Source of the DNA: Amblyomma americanum
Lineage: Eukaryota; Arthropoda; Arachnida; Ixodida; Ixodidae
Assembly (NCBI RefSeq): GCF_052857255.1
Contig: NC_135498.1
Location: forward strand, 89,694,257 to 89,758,256
DNA: 64,000 bases
Direction: 5' to 3'
In this document: positions 53,166 to 64,000 of the stretch, in pieces
Layout: each line of letters starts with the position of its first letter
Numbering within the stretch: the stretch's first letter is position 1
Notes under the pieces: generated by a model
Databases searched by the model: none
What the model was told of the DNA's origin: nothing
What the model saw: the letters and a program-made list of their open reading frames with translations, nothing else
Program-made: the position numbers and the translations under genes

Positions 53166-53814
53166 TGCAGGGGAGAAGTCGTCGCATTCGGCACTTTTCT
53201 GCTCTCCTTTCGTGCCTCATGGTTACTATAGTGCCACATTGTGATAATTTGAGTTTAATTATCGAGCCGATGAATAGCGGACAAGAAATTGGTACGTAGC
53301 CAGCTACGAAACGCCGCGGCTTTCACGGTGCACATCGGCGAAGGCATGCACGGCACATGCCGCTTTTCACAAACGGGAGCACTTGACTGCTCAAAATAAA
53401 CCACACACGTAACAAAAGATTACATGTTTATGAGTGTGAATAATAAAGCAAGGGTCCATCGATTTCTGTTTCCTCAACAATCTGAAATGGGGTGCCACGA
53501 GCAACTCCGCATTCTTGAGGATCACTCAGGTCGCGTACTAAGCTGACGGCTTCCGGAAAGAAAACACTGAAAATGCATTTTATTTCGAGGAGCTAAAAAA
53601 AAGAAAACATTCCGAGCGACCGCCGTCTACGGTGTGCATTCAAGCACCTCAACAGCGCTGCAGACGACGCGGGGCGGGTATGCCCCTCTGACGTCAGCAA
53701 TCAGAGGCTGCCAGACCAGCAAGCAGTTCGCAGAAGAAACGAAAAAAATTCGTTTTAAAGATATTTACTGCACAGAATCAGGTGAAACTTGGGGGAATTT
53801 TAATTTACCAATTT
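53166..53814. other. Unrecognised sequence
   Basis: I recognise nothing here. The short plus-strand frame at 53634-53816 has no motif. Confidence 0.4.
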
Positions 53815-53940
53815 GAGAATTAAAGCGTTAGGCAGTGTATTCGTGAAAATAGGCTGTCATGGCCCCTTTAACGTGTTGAGAATTAAACGCGATATGCAAG
53901 GTATGCATGAAAATAGGCTGTCATAGCCCCTTTAAGCACG
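53815..53940 (+). repeat. Tandem duplication of a ~62-bp unit
   Basis: Two copies of GAGAATTAAA..ATGAAAATAGGCTGTCATxGCCCCTTTAA lie back to back at 53815-53876 and 53877-53940, about 80% alike. Confidence 0.8.
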
Positions 53941-55140
53941 TGAATTAGGTAGTGATGGGAATCCATGGTGAAGTCCACAGAGAATGAAAGTTCTGTGCAC
54001 AATACGGGTGCGGATACTATGAGAATGGCCAAGGAAGTAAAGAAAGTTTACAGCAAGTGATTAGTGTTATTTGCGTACGTTAAATAATATAAGATTGCGT
54101 CCCTTTATAGTCCTAAATCGACTTGCGAAAATTGATGTCTGTGGCAGATTAGTTAGTCCCCGCTTAACCGAACGCCGTGCTCTCTTTTAATCCGTTCTCG
54201 CTTAGAGTGAACAGATGTCGTTGGCTCCATTAGCACGTTCGTATTTAGAAACAACAATTAGAGTAAGGCCTTCATATTCAATAAATCGTGCAAATTGGAG
54301 AGCGGGAATTATCAAAACCGGTTTTGTTGAGGCGTTAACTACCTTAAGAATGGCAGGTGACTCGAGTTTTTTTTTAGGCATTTTTTCAGATGTGGTTTAA
54401 AAGAGATATCACACGTGCCTGCGCGGTTGTTGGAAAAGATAAGCGCAGCGAACGTTGCCGCAGTAGTTGGTTACGCGAAATTTTTAGTTATACTAAAGGC
54501 GCCGTCAGTGCGGTCGTTTGCCACATCCACGTACAAAGCAGCAACATTGCGCTGAAGAGAAGTTTTGGCCGTTCGAACGCGCAGTCTGCCTCCACATTCA
54601 CGCAGAAAGTGGGCACCTTATATAACATCGCGCGGAAGACGTAGTGATACAGCGCACTCCGCTTCAAAAGGTTTCTTCAGCTATGGCGGCTGACAATTAA
54701 GCTATACCCATGAGACGCAAAGTTTCAGTCCCGAAAACCCCGATAACTGGTGTTTTGGTCAGAACTGAACATGACGTTTTGTCCGGAGTTACTTTTGAAA
54801 GCAAGGCTGTCAGCAAAGAAAGAGACACTGGTGTCCCCAGAACTAAATAATTTACACTATTAGGACATAAATAAGTTTGTTCTTTAAGATCACAACAGGC
54901 AGAGAAGTTGGCAAAGGTGACCGTTACCCGATTGCACCTACATGGGCCTTACCAGCAGGTTTCCCGGCGAAAGCGAAAGAAAACGGCGACTTGGTGACGA
55001 AGGCCGGCCACATCGCTGAAGCGCCGATGTGAGACTGCGGTCAGGAACGGGAATGCAGTTCCGGAAGGCTCTCTGTTGAGTCGCCCAGCCAGGAGGTGGG
55101 TCCTAGGGCTTAGTTAAAGAAGTTCCGTTGACGAAAAAAC
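53941..55140. other. Unrecognised sequence
   Basis: Short frames at 54215-54400 and 54390-54644 lack motifs. No mobile element end is recognised. Confidence 0.4.
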
Positions 55141-55246
55141 CAGTCAAACGTAGACAAGCGACAAGAGGAGGAATTCACACACAACTGGACTATCAACGTT
55201 GTGTTGTTAATTCCTCGTCTTATCACTCGTCTGTCTTTGACAGTTT
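55141..55246. repeat. Hairpin/MITE-like inverted repeat
   Basis: The left arm 55141-55184 (CAGTCAAACGTAGACAAGCG onward) and right arm 55198-55246 (GTTGTGTTGTTAATTCCTCG onward) are inverse copies with a ~14-nt loop and a few mismatches. Confidence 0.7.
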
Positions 55247-55326
55247 TGTAGCGAAAGCTACATTGCGGTAGCATTTCGAGCCTTCAGCGTGGCGGCCCCG
55301 CCACCCTTTGGCTCCACCGCCAAGCT

Positions 55327-55405
55327 GTCACGTGGTTGGTCACGTGGTGCGGAGCAGCTACCGGTGGCGCGGCGCCGTGGCTGATCACGTGGTTGGTCGC
55401 GTGAC
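55327..55405 (+). repeat. Short repeat with CACGTG palindromes
   Basis: CACGTGGTTGGTCACGTGG, then a second TGATCACGTGGTTGGTCGCG about 50 bases on, gives three CACGTG sites. E-box function is not claimed. Confidence 0.6.
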
Positions 55406-55409
55406 CAAG

Positions 55410-57059
55410 TTACATTCAGCCAGCTGTAGCTATTGCGTCACTCCAGGTCTAACCAGAGCTAAATCACCGCCAATTTCTTTTTTCGCCCATGTACCAACTG
55501 GGCCAGATTTCAACTCTCTTGCATCCGTTGACGGTCGTACGAAGGGGCGTGATGGTTGGTTAAGGCGGTCGCAATACCGAGAAATGTGCTCACGACAAGC
55601 ACAGCGGTAACAAGCAGGAGCGTACAAGGTACAACAGGTGTCAGCAGAGAGTCTCGGCGTACGGTAGTTACCTGCCAGGAGCAGGATGGTTTACGTTGTG
55701 AAAACGGTGTGAGAGCTTGTGCTTTAGAGGCTCAGAAACACGATCCCTGACGATACTGGTGCGCGTGCCATTGCAACTCTCTCTGGCTCATCACAGAGGT
55801 GGCTCGGATAGCACAGCCAGAGATGACCAATCATGTTTTATTGGATGGGTGTTCGAGCTTGGAAATTGGAAGGTAAGCTTCTCGAGTGCCAGCTGCGGTT
55901 GCTAAACTCAATGCACTTGTCGCGATGCCTGTCTCCATCTTCGCTAGCATTCCATTCCAAAGCGAAGGTTAGCGTAATAGTGATTGTAAGTGTTTAGGCT
56001 GAGTGAGGCTTTAAGAGACAAGCAGAGTGATGCATCACTTCCCAACTGTCAAAATGACGGCCACAGCCAAGGGGTAATTGACAAACCGCAGGACCCTCAC
56101 AGCGTATTTTTTCCGTGAGTTCTAAGCACTATTAGCTTATTTCACTCATCGCAGTGCGATATACCGTCCTTGTAATCGCTTTCGTGTGTTATCGATGCCC
56201 GAATATCAGCCTGAAGCGCTTAGGACAAACAAGAGACGAGCATCGCTGTTGCGTTTCCCGCGTACAACATAGTGTTCATATTATACCCATTGTCGAAAGT
56301 ATGTACACGGAATACACAGCAATGCTTATTATAATTCCTTGGGGGACCCTTTGCCCTGCTAGAGTAGGTGTACAGCCACACTAGAAAAAGATCCTTGTCG
56401 GGCGATTCAGCAAATTCTCCGGTGGCTCGGGGAGGCACTTTGGAAGAGGTTTGAAAGTCTGTGTACTTTTAATAGCAGTGCAAATGATATCGTTCCTGAA
56501 TGATTGCGGAAAAGTTGCCCCTAGTCCGCACGGTCGCATGGCCACCGCACTTATTCTTTTTAGTGTCCTGCGTGTACGCGAACCTGAACTTTTAATTCAA
56601 GAACATTTTCTCAGGTTTTCTGGAATAACTGATTTGCTTCAATTTTTCAAATAAAGCATCGATGGCTGTTGATGATAGCTTTTTCTTGCCGGAGCTGCGG
56701 TGGCCGCCACTCCTCGCAGCTCGATACCGGACGGGGGAGTGGAGGCCGCCACAGGTGCAACTCGCAGTGACTTGTCAACCACTGTCTATTGCTGTGTGCG
56801 CATCAAAGAAGAGCGACATTTGACAAAACAAGGCCAAAGTTTGACAACACCAAAGTTTGCTGAGCCGCAGCACAAATTGTAATTCCATTTCGTAATGTTA
56901 AGCATTCATATGGCTGTTACTAACAGCTACACGAAAATCTTTAATGGCAGACAGGCACCTATCTCCGTTTGGGTTACCAGAAATTAGTTATCCAGCGTAT
57001 TAATTAAATCTGATAATTAAGACGTGTTTTCCCTCCAGTCTTACAACACTGGAGCAGGA
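55410..57059. other. Unrecognised sequence
   Basis: No domain was recognised in any frame. A small hairpin (GTGGCCGCCACTCC against GGAGTGGAGGCCGCCAC) lies at 56700-56757. Confidence 0.4.
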
Positions 57060-57150
57060 CAAAAATTCCGCAGCCCTTGACTACGGCGCGCCTCATAAGC
57101 TGAGGCGCTTTCGGAAGTTAAACTCTAAACTCTATTAACCAAACTGTTAA
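57060..57150 (+). repeat. Old SINE family B 3' fragment
   Basis: CCGCAGCCCTTGACTACGGC, then CTCATAAGCTGAGGCGCTTT and GGAAGTTAAACTCT matches the 3' half of the family B SINEs at 32-268 and 2791-3030. Confidence 0.55.
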
Positions 57151-60100
57151 GTAGAGGCTGAGGCGCGTGCGGATTAAAAAGCCTGGAGCAGTCCCGTCAT
57201 AATCTTTTAATAACTACACTATAAAACATTTCACACCTTTAAATGGTGTATAATTTCATGCACAACCTTACACCTGAAAAATTAGGAAATTTTATTACAG
57301 ATGCTTCCATCCTGCACCCCAAGAATTTTAGAAGTTTGCATGAACGGGTGCATGTGGCCCTAATACTCCTGGTAGTGCCGTCGAGACGCAAGGGTGTTCC
57401 TTTCAAAAATGTAAAGCTGGCTTCACCTCAGTGCTGCATGTGTGACTAAATGAGGAAGAAAAAGCGAACAGAAAACAGAAATATAGCCCTAGCTCATGTG
57501 CTTTACGGAACAAAGTATGCTAGCATTGTTCCTGTGACAATATCACATGCACATGTCAAGCAGTAACATGAATGTTAGGCGCTTTATCCACGTTTTACTA
57601 ATGCATCGACGCGGTTGTTAAGGCAACATTCCACATGCATGGCGATAAAAGTTAACTATAGTTATGAAAGAAGTACAAACGCGCTGATGGTGCCGATAGT
57701 ATGCGCTCGTTAGGATTTCACTTTCAGTCGTGAACATACATGCAAGGGCACGAAAAATGTTGTTCACTTGCAGCCGAAAAAAAATACAAGTGATTGATTT
57801 TATTACAAATTCCAATAAAATTGTTGGAATTATACCTATGCCGTTAATGGGGGGGGGGGGCTCATTGGTTGTTTTGATAATAACGTGCTCCTCTACTGAA
57901 TCCTTATCAAGGCAAAGCAGTTGCGACTGCGTCGTAGTGAACAGAGAAAAATTTCGTTGACGTCTTGCGACATTTTGTTTTAGTCGGAGTACTGTCTGTG
58001 TGAAATCATTTTGCTTGAAGCATCAAAGCACGCACAAGAAACCGGGCCAAACTTAGCTATTTATAGAAGCAACCAATGTGTGAACTGAAAGAAAGGCAGC
58101 TTGGAGACCTGACGTTAATTAGGTCCCCAGAAGAGCTTGAGAAATTGCAAAGTTGGCAAAACAAAATTTTATTTTGCCTCAATGTACGTAGCTCCCCAAG
58201 ACGAAACGAGTAGCAGGAGGTGCGTTCGCAACCTATAAAAAGTAAATGCTGTGGTATGCGACGTTTCATGTCCGAAAGCTAAACCGGACGGTGCAATGTC
58301 ACCCTTGCAGACTGGCTCGCGCAGACGTCGCAACCACCGTCGACATATCTGACTGCCGGAGCAGTGGGGTCGTCGCGCCTCTCCAGCATCTGATTTCATT
58401 CACTCAAGCCAGGATTGAGAGCAGCACAACTGTGGCGCGCGGATACGCTAGTCACGTGATTTTTTTTGTATTTCGCGAGCTTTATTTGGAGCTCGGAAAA
58501 TGGATACACGTGATGCTTTCTTTATCACAAATAAATGAAGTAGGGGTTTCTGAAAGTGCTTTCCAACTTTGCTATTCACATTTGGTGTTAACGTCAATAA
58601 TTACGCATTTAAAATAGGAATCTTAATTGCTACTTAATTATTTGCAAAACAACCAATTGTCTATGATGCGCAAGTGTATGTAAGAGGTTTCCCTGGCCTA
58701 CCTCAAATATCTTATCTTTTAACTCTTGGCTAAGGATAGCCTGGACACCCTGTATAATATGCCACAATGCGAACTGAACTTAACGAATTATCAAAGGGGT
58801 CCTGTATATGAATGCTCGGACGATGCCGATAGTATACGCTCTTATTTAAGTGTGTGGCCAAGAACATACATGCCAGCTAGGGGAGGATTGAAATATTTGC
58901 TTACTTTTGCTAAAAAAACATATATTTTTCACGTTTCACTTTTTTCCAAATGCCAGTAAAGATTATATGGTAGGAAAAATTGCTCATTGCTCTTTTGGAT
59001 AATCTCGTGCTCCACTCAATAATTCAGATAAAGCAGTTACGAGCAACTGCAATGCTGTAGCTGTAGCGCATGGCGAAATTGCTATTTGATGCGACAGTGA
59101 ATTTCAGTCGGAGTACATCATAGAGGCAGGCGGATCGGAAATGTTAGTTATCGTTCAAGAGCGTAATTAAACAAGATGACAACAGCTAGAGGAAGAAAAC
59201 TTTTTGTATATAAACCTCAACCTGGCAAACGTAATTGTTGCGTTAGTATGACGATGTTATGAATGTCTACACAATAGCTAGAGTTTGCTTCTAACGCTAA
59301 AATCAACCACAAAACATTTAAATCCCGACCTACCTACCCATTCCTTGCTTCTTCGAGCCCCTCTGCCACTAATGCTTTGGCACCGCTCCTGTGCAGGTGT
59401 TCGAAAGTGACGGACAAGCGAAGACTGCTCATGTTACCAGCACAGTGCATAACTCGAGCAGTCTCATTGCTCGAAAATCGTGGGCCTGGACGACGCGCGA
59501 TTGAAGGTTGAGAAGGCTTGCGCCCCAGATTGTGCGGCTAAACAATTGATCAACAAGCACGTACCATGTATCTATGTGAGAGTACTTATAAGGACAACCA
59601 AATAGTCCATGGCGCAGAGCACATGTGTTCAAATAAATGCTACCGCACGACCCCCGTAAAAGATTCTTGCTCGTGCTCCTAGCCATTGTCAATGGCTATC
59701 GAACCAAGTTTGGAAGGTGCGCCATCCAAAGCAAATTCAACATCAATATGAGGGCTGTCACAGAATGTGCTACGCCTTGCCTGGCGTGGTTTTCGTGCTT
59801 GAATTCATTTTCAACGACAATATAAGCTGCATTTCTTTTTAAATTCACCTCCATCAAATTACAACTGGGGTAGAAAAAAAGGACAAAAAGTAATTGATTA
59901 AGTATAGGGCAATAATTACTAACTTTAAAGTGCAAAAATAAGTATCCAGTTCAGTTGAAAATTCAAAGTGATTTTAGCACTCCATGCATCTCTCAGCAAC
60001 ATTCCAACAACCTCTCTTCGAATAAAGCTCGGTCCCTTTTAACTGGTCAAGTTCATGCATACGACTTATAAGCGTGTGCAACTTAAGAAGTAGACTGAAA

Positions 60101-63100
60101 TGTTGCACAGATGTTTTCATGCATATGTTAAACGACTCCTAAGGTGCTTGAAAAAATTAAGTAACCTTGCACTCTGCACTATAGCAAACCTGTGTTTCTT
60201 CAGCACTTAAAAGGTCCTTAAAGCAATTCCCAGCACCCAAATTGCTTGAACTTGCGGGAGAATAAAGGCCATGACGCCTACTGCTCCTAACACAGCACGT
60301 TCGTCATACGCTGAAATAGGAGTAGCATATACTACCTCTCAAAACTTGTTTGGGTTAGATGCCTCGAGGAAAAGGCAATCACTTTCATAAGTGTGCTGCC
60401 CGAAGATGCTTGTGAGCCAGCCACAATGCTGTGGAAGCTATAAGCTCAATCACATCAGTTCCACTCCATGGACAAAAATTGTGGGATGGATTGCAATAGT
60501 TCTAGACGAAATTTAATAGTCTCTCTCTTTAGCATCAGCATGCGCTTAGATTAGGGGCATCCACCCGATATATGGGTGGCTACTGCTTTAATGAATTGCT
60601 TTTTTTTCTCTGAGTCCTGTTATTTTCACAGCTTCTTTTTGCTGGGTTAGCTCAAAGTCTCCACTCTCCTAAATAGTTTAGCAGCTCTGTTCTTAATCCT
60701 CTTGGATTGTACCGATTGCAATAAAAATTGAAGCCTTACCCTGTATGTTGAGCCTTTGTAATGGTACTATCAGCAGTGAATGAAACGCCAATAAGAGAAC
60801 TCAGGTACGCATGGAACATGTAACTTCTTTTTGTCAATAAAGATTTATTCACAAGTGCGCATCTAGTACTACAGTCAAAGTCAGAGAAAAATGAAGACGT
60901 GAATAAGCACAATATGGCATAACCATTAGATGGCATGCGCTCTTAGTCAGGACAAATGTTTTTAGGAGTTAAGCAAGCCATATTTTACTCAAATTTCCGG
61001 GAATTAGGTCCTGAATTATAGCATGTTTTGCAGACACAAGGTGTTCATCAGCTATAATGTGAATTGCAATGCTGTCCATTCCAAGACACGTCATGTCAGT
61101 TACAACAGTCCTTTGTGAAAGCTTCCTGACCACAGAGCTATTAAAATGTTCATCAAACTGGAATGTTTCAAACTTTTTAAAGATGAAAAGCAAGCACCTG
61201 CTTGCAGAATAAATGCCAGTGAGCAGGGCAAAAGTGGGCAAATCTGAAGACGCGTCTGTGACTATGATGCTACCAACAGCATATGCAGTACCAGTATGAC
61301 AGACAGATTAGAGAGAAAAAATCTCTTTGGTGCTCCTACCATTTGCAGAAATGCAGTCTTTAGCACCCAAGGGCAAATCGCAAAGGGCAAGGCCATGATA
61401 TTTATGCGCTTGCGGGGGGCAGGGGGCTATGTAATACTTTCGTCGCTATTTCTTCAGCCGGATGAAAGACGAAGGAGGGTGCAATTATTTCTTATTGAAA
61501 AAAGATCTTCTGATAGACGCAAACTTTCTCTGGTGGTGAAGAACTCGCTCTCCATTGAGAGTTGTCGCCATGCTTGAAGCTAAAATGTAAGACAGGGTCT
61601 TAAAAGAGGAAGAACGAAGTCGCTGGTTATCTATGTGCGCATGGCTGCGTTTTCTTGCTAACTAGAGATTTATCGTACGCTCAAAATGACCACTGGCCTT
61701 TTGCACGATAACGACCCCAATAGGGGAAAACCAGCGCTTGCACTTTAAGTCTCAAGTAAATCATCAAGCAGCCTATTTGCGTCAGCAGGACGGCGTAGAA
61801 TGAAAAGCAAAGGAAGTGTAATGTATGGTTTCGTACGGTATGGTAAGGTATGGTATTGCATGTACGGTACGGCATGTTTATTGTTCAAAAGCTGCACGGG
61901 GATATGATAGATACCGCACCTGACGGCGCCGTCTTAAACTCTACGTGCCCTGACTTCGCACTGCAAACGAACGTCATTGTATTTCAAGTGAACCGAAATG
62001 CACCCGTCAAAGACTGGATTCGGCTCAGAAGACGACTTCATAGCTACGGAGGCACCGCAGCACTCAATTCTGGTATGCAAGTAAAAGTTTTGCAGAATAC
62101 TGAAACACTTGTTTGCAATAAGTGTTCGCAAGGCACAGCGGCGCCAGAATAAGTGGTACGTTGTATATAAATTAACAAAATAAGCACTGCTCCTGGAACA
62201 CATGGGCTTATCTTGAAAAAATACATAACTTTCGACTTACACGAATTCTTCAGTTCCGAGCTGTGACGCTGTAAAAATTTTAATTTCACCTGACATGCAG
62301 TGCCAATGCCAGTGCTGGTCCAGGCTCTGGCCTTTTATTCAATTGAAAAAGCTGGAAAAGCTGAGATTTCTTCGAAAACCGAATGTGATTGAGTGAGTGA
62401 GATAGTGAAGGCAGTAAATTTTGTACTGTTTCTGTGTAGTAATATTCTGAAGAGGTGCACACCGTTAGGCAATCCAAAATAAACTAAAGTGCTTATTCTT
62501 AATAAGCACGAAGAGTTAGATATATTGACATATGCTGCAATCTTCACATCAAGAGGAATCGCTTTGCCTTAAATATAGCATGGCTGCATTCGTTATGCGC
62601 TGTATTGAATCGTGCAAAAGATACTTAGGACAGGTATTACCTGACACGACTGTGCAATGTGACATGGTGAAAAAATTATAAGTGTGTAGATTAAAATGTA
62701 CGAAATTTTTTGCACCATAGTGCGTGCTTTCTAACCCAGTGGGTTCCAGGCAGACCGATAATAAAAAGAAGCCAGTTTACCTTGCATACTTATCTGTCTG
62801 TAATGTCGATTATTTCAACACTGCTGAACTGAAGTGACCGACAAGATACACAGTAAAATGTAATATGAGACGCGTTTTTTTTAGCATTCCTGAAGTGTTT
62901 AGAGCTCATCATTTCTTAGAAGATAAACTCTAGTTTTTCGCTTCATCCTGTAAAGAATCATTGTTCACAGCTCAGGCGCTACCAGCTCTGATTGCACGTT
63001 GTGTTGCGCACGCACAATGCTCAACAACGGGGTTGGAGCACATACTAAAGCTTCGGCCAGTTGCTGCAGCTAAAAAATCATACAAAGATTATCAAATCTG

Positions 63101-63849
63101 AATTGCACGGCTAATTTAGGACAATCGACATTGATAAGATATTTGACTAAAGCCAAGTTGTGCCCTTAGCGACCGTTTCTTGTACATTTTGCGCCAGCTT
63201 TAATAGTGCTCTGCTGGTTCGCTTTCGTCTGGGCCTCAGTAGAACAGGCGTGTGTCGGACTCCACTTCTCTTGGCAGCAGCCGTTCTCCAATAACACTCG
63301 CTACCCGAGTCAGTTTTCCCCTTTCTCTGCGGCATTATAAGCCTGCCAAAGTTGTTTTGCTCCTGCTTGCCTGTATTTGCTAACGATTGCTTGATATTCT
63401 TTTAAAGTTCGTTCTGCAGGTGGTTCCTGACGACTGCCGCTGCCTACAATGCACCGACCGTATGCACGCAGGCATGTCAAGCGAAATGTAGTGTCGAACC
63501 ACAGCTGCTTCGCGCACGCCTTTTAAAACCAACGCGGTCGAAAATGCCGCACCAAGATTTCGGCGTCAGGAATCATTCAGGAATGTCTCCCAGGTTCATC
63601 TCGAAACAGGCGCGTGAATTGTAGATTGAGCGGTCATGAATGACTGCATTAATGGCGAGAAAAGAAAATTCCGTGACGCGCGTGAAGACAAAGGGAGGAC
63701 ATAGACGGCAGCCATCGCAGCGAAGAAATTAAACCAGAAAACGAAGCCTCGCATGTGATTAAGAGAAACACGGGACCATAAGCTAAGCTTCATCAGATTA
63801 TTGACATTGGCCTTGAAACTGAAAATATTTTCCATATTGTTAAAACAGC
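57151..63849. other. Mostly unrecognised AT-rich sequence
   Basis: This is the longest stretch without a recognisable element. An old duplication is suggested between 57690-57930 and 58820-59050 (shared GCCGATAGTAT..CGCTC, GAACATACATGC and CGTGCTCC). Microsatellite-like GGTATGGTAAGGTATGG lies at 61836-61860, and a run of about 10 G at 57849. The open frames at 61850-62152 and 63147-63335 have no known domain. Tick genes have long introns, so this could be intron or intergenic; I cannot tell. Confidence 0.4.
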
Positions 63850-64000
63850 GCTAAGCAACCAGGACGAAGAAAGAAGGGAACACACACAAAGGCGCTGATC
63901 TTACAACTAAATTTTATTTGAAGTAAGCAGGTCAATTTATGCGTACACAAAAACTACGCACATGCGCATGGTCGAACACAGATGTACTCATTTAAAAATG
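63850..64000 (-). repeat. Probable retroelement 3' end at window edge
   Basis: On the minus strand, CTTCAAATAAAATTTAGTTG (AATAAA signal) is followed by AGATCAGCGCCTTTGTGTG and CTTTCTTCGTCCTGGTTGC. It resembles a repeat end I associate with tick retroelements. The body would lie beyond the window, and the family is not established. Confidence 0.35.

Noticed and set aside
61850..62152. 100-residue frame near the right end
   Set aside because: It starts in a GGTATGGTA microsatellite and overlaps frames on the other strand; no domain.

Overview
This is eukaryotic, almost certainly hard-tick (Ixodidae) genomic DNA. The main reason is a tRNA-derived SINE that occurs here in at least six full-length copies and many fragments. 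It has an A-box/B-box head, a pyrimidine-rich middle, the 3' module GATATATGAGACAGATACTG and an (ATT)n tail, and it matches my memory of the ixodid Ruka-type family. The family name is recalled, not searched. There are no operons, ribosome-binding sites or CRISPR arrays, and I recognise no host protein-coding exon. Essentially all interpretable coding sequence belongs to retrotransposons, most of them broken.

Layout. 1-4.7 kb: two diverged copies of one unclassified repeat, each carrying a tRNA-SINE at the same site, with LINE and SINE pieces inserted. 5-11.6 kb: a modular repeat family and fragments of two LINE types (I/R1-like with RNase H, and CR1/Jockey-like). 11.6-13.8 kb: a tRNA-SINE split by a solo LTR, then a palindrome of tRNA-like sequence and (TA)n tracts. 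14-17.8 kb: more modular repeats and one SINE. 17.9-22.5 kb: a nearly intact I/R1-like LINE with endonuclease, reverse transcriptase (RT), RNase H and a damaged zinc knuckle, plus one frameshift. 22.6-33 kb: a second copy of that LINE on the minus strand, apparently split by a 5.8-kb insertion with inverted terminal arrays that contains a decayed L1/Tx1-like LINE. The same copy is split again by a 1-kb TA-flanked foldback element. 33-36 kb: a SINE, a tRNA-Ala-like sequence, another tRNA-SINE and a 660-bp imperfect palindrome. 36.3-42.8 kb: a CR1/L2-group LINE carrying three independent insertions (a SINE, a 119-bp MITE and a miniature LTR element, the last itself hit by another LINE). 46.3-51.4 kb: a complete-ended Ty3/Gypsy element with 127-130 bp LTRs and a target duplication but a badly broken pol. 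53-64 kb: mostly unrecognised AT-rich sequence, with far fewer mobile elements.

How the parts work together. The window reads as a layered record of transposition. Autonomous LINEs supply RT and endonuclease, and the tRNA-SINEs presumably borrowed such machinery. Target-site duplications let several insertion orders be read directly. The best candidates for something not yet described are the 5.8-kb element ending in inverted CATACGAG-rich arrays, the miniature LTR element, the TA-flanked 1,046-bp foldback, the (TA)n/tRNA-like palindrome, and the Gypsy copy that looks recently inserted yet lacks RT catalytic motifs. All element assignments rest on motifs read by eye. Boundaries without a stated target duplication are approximate.
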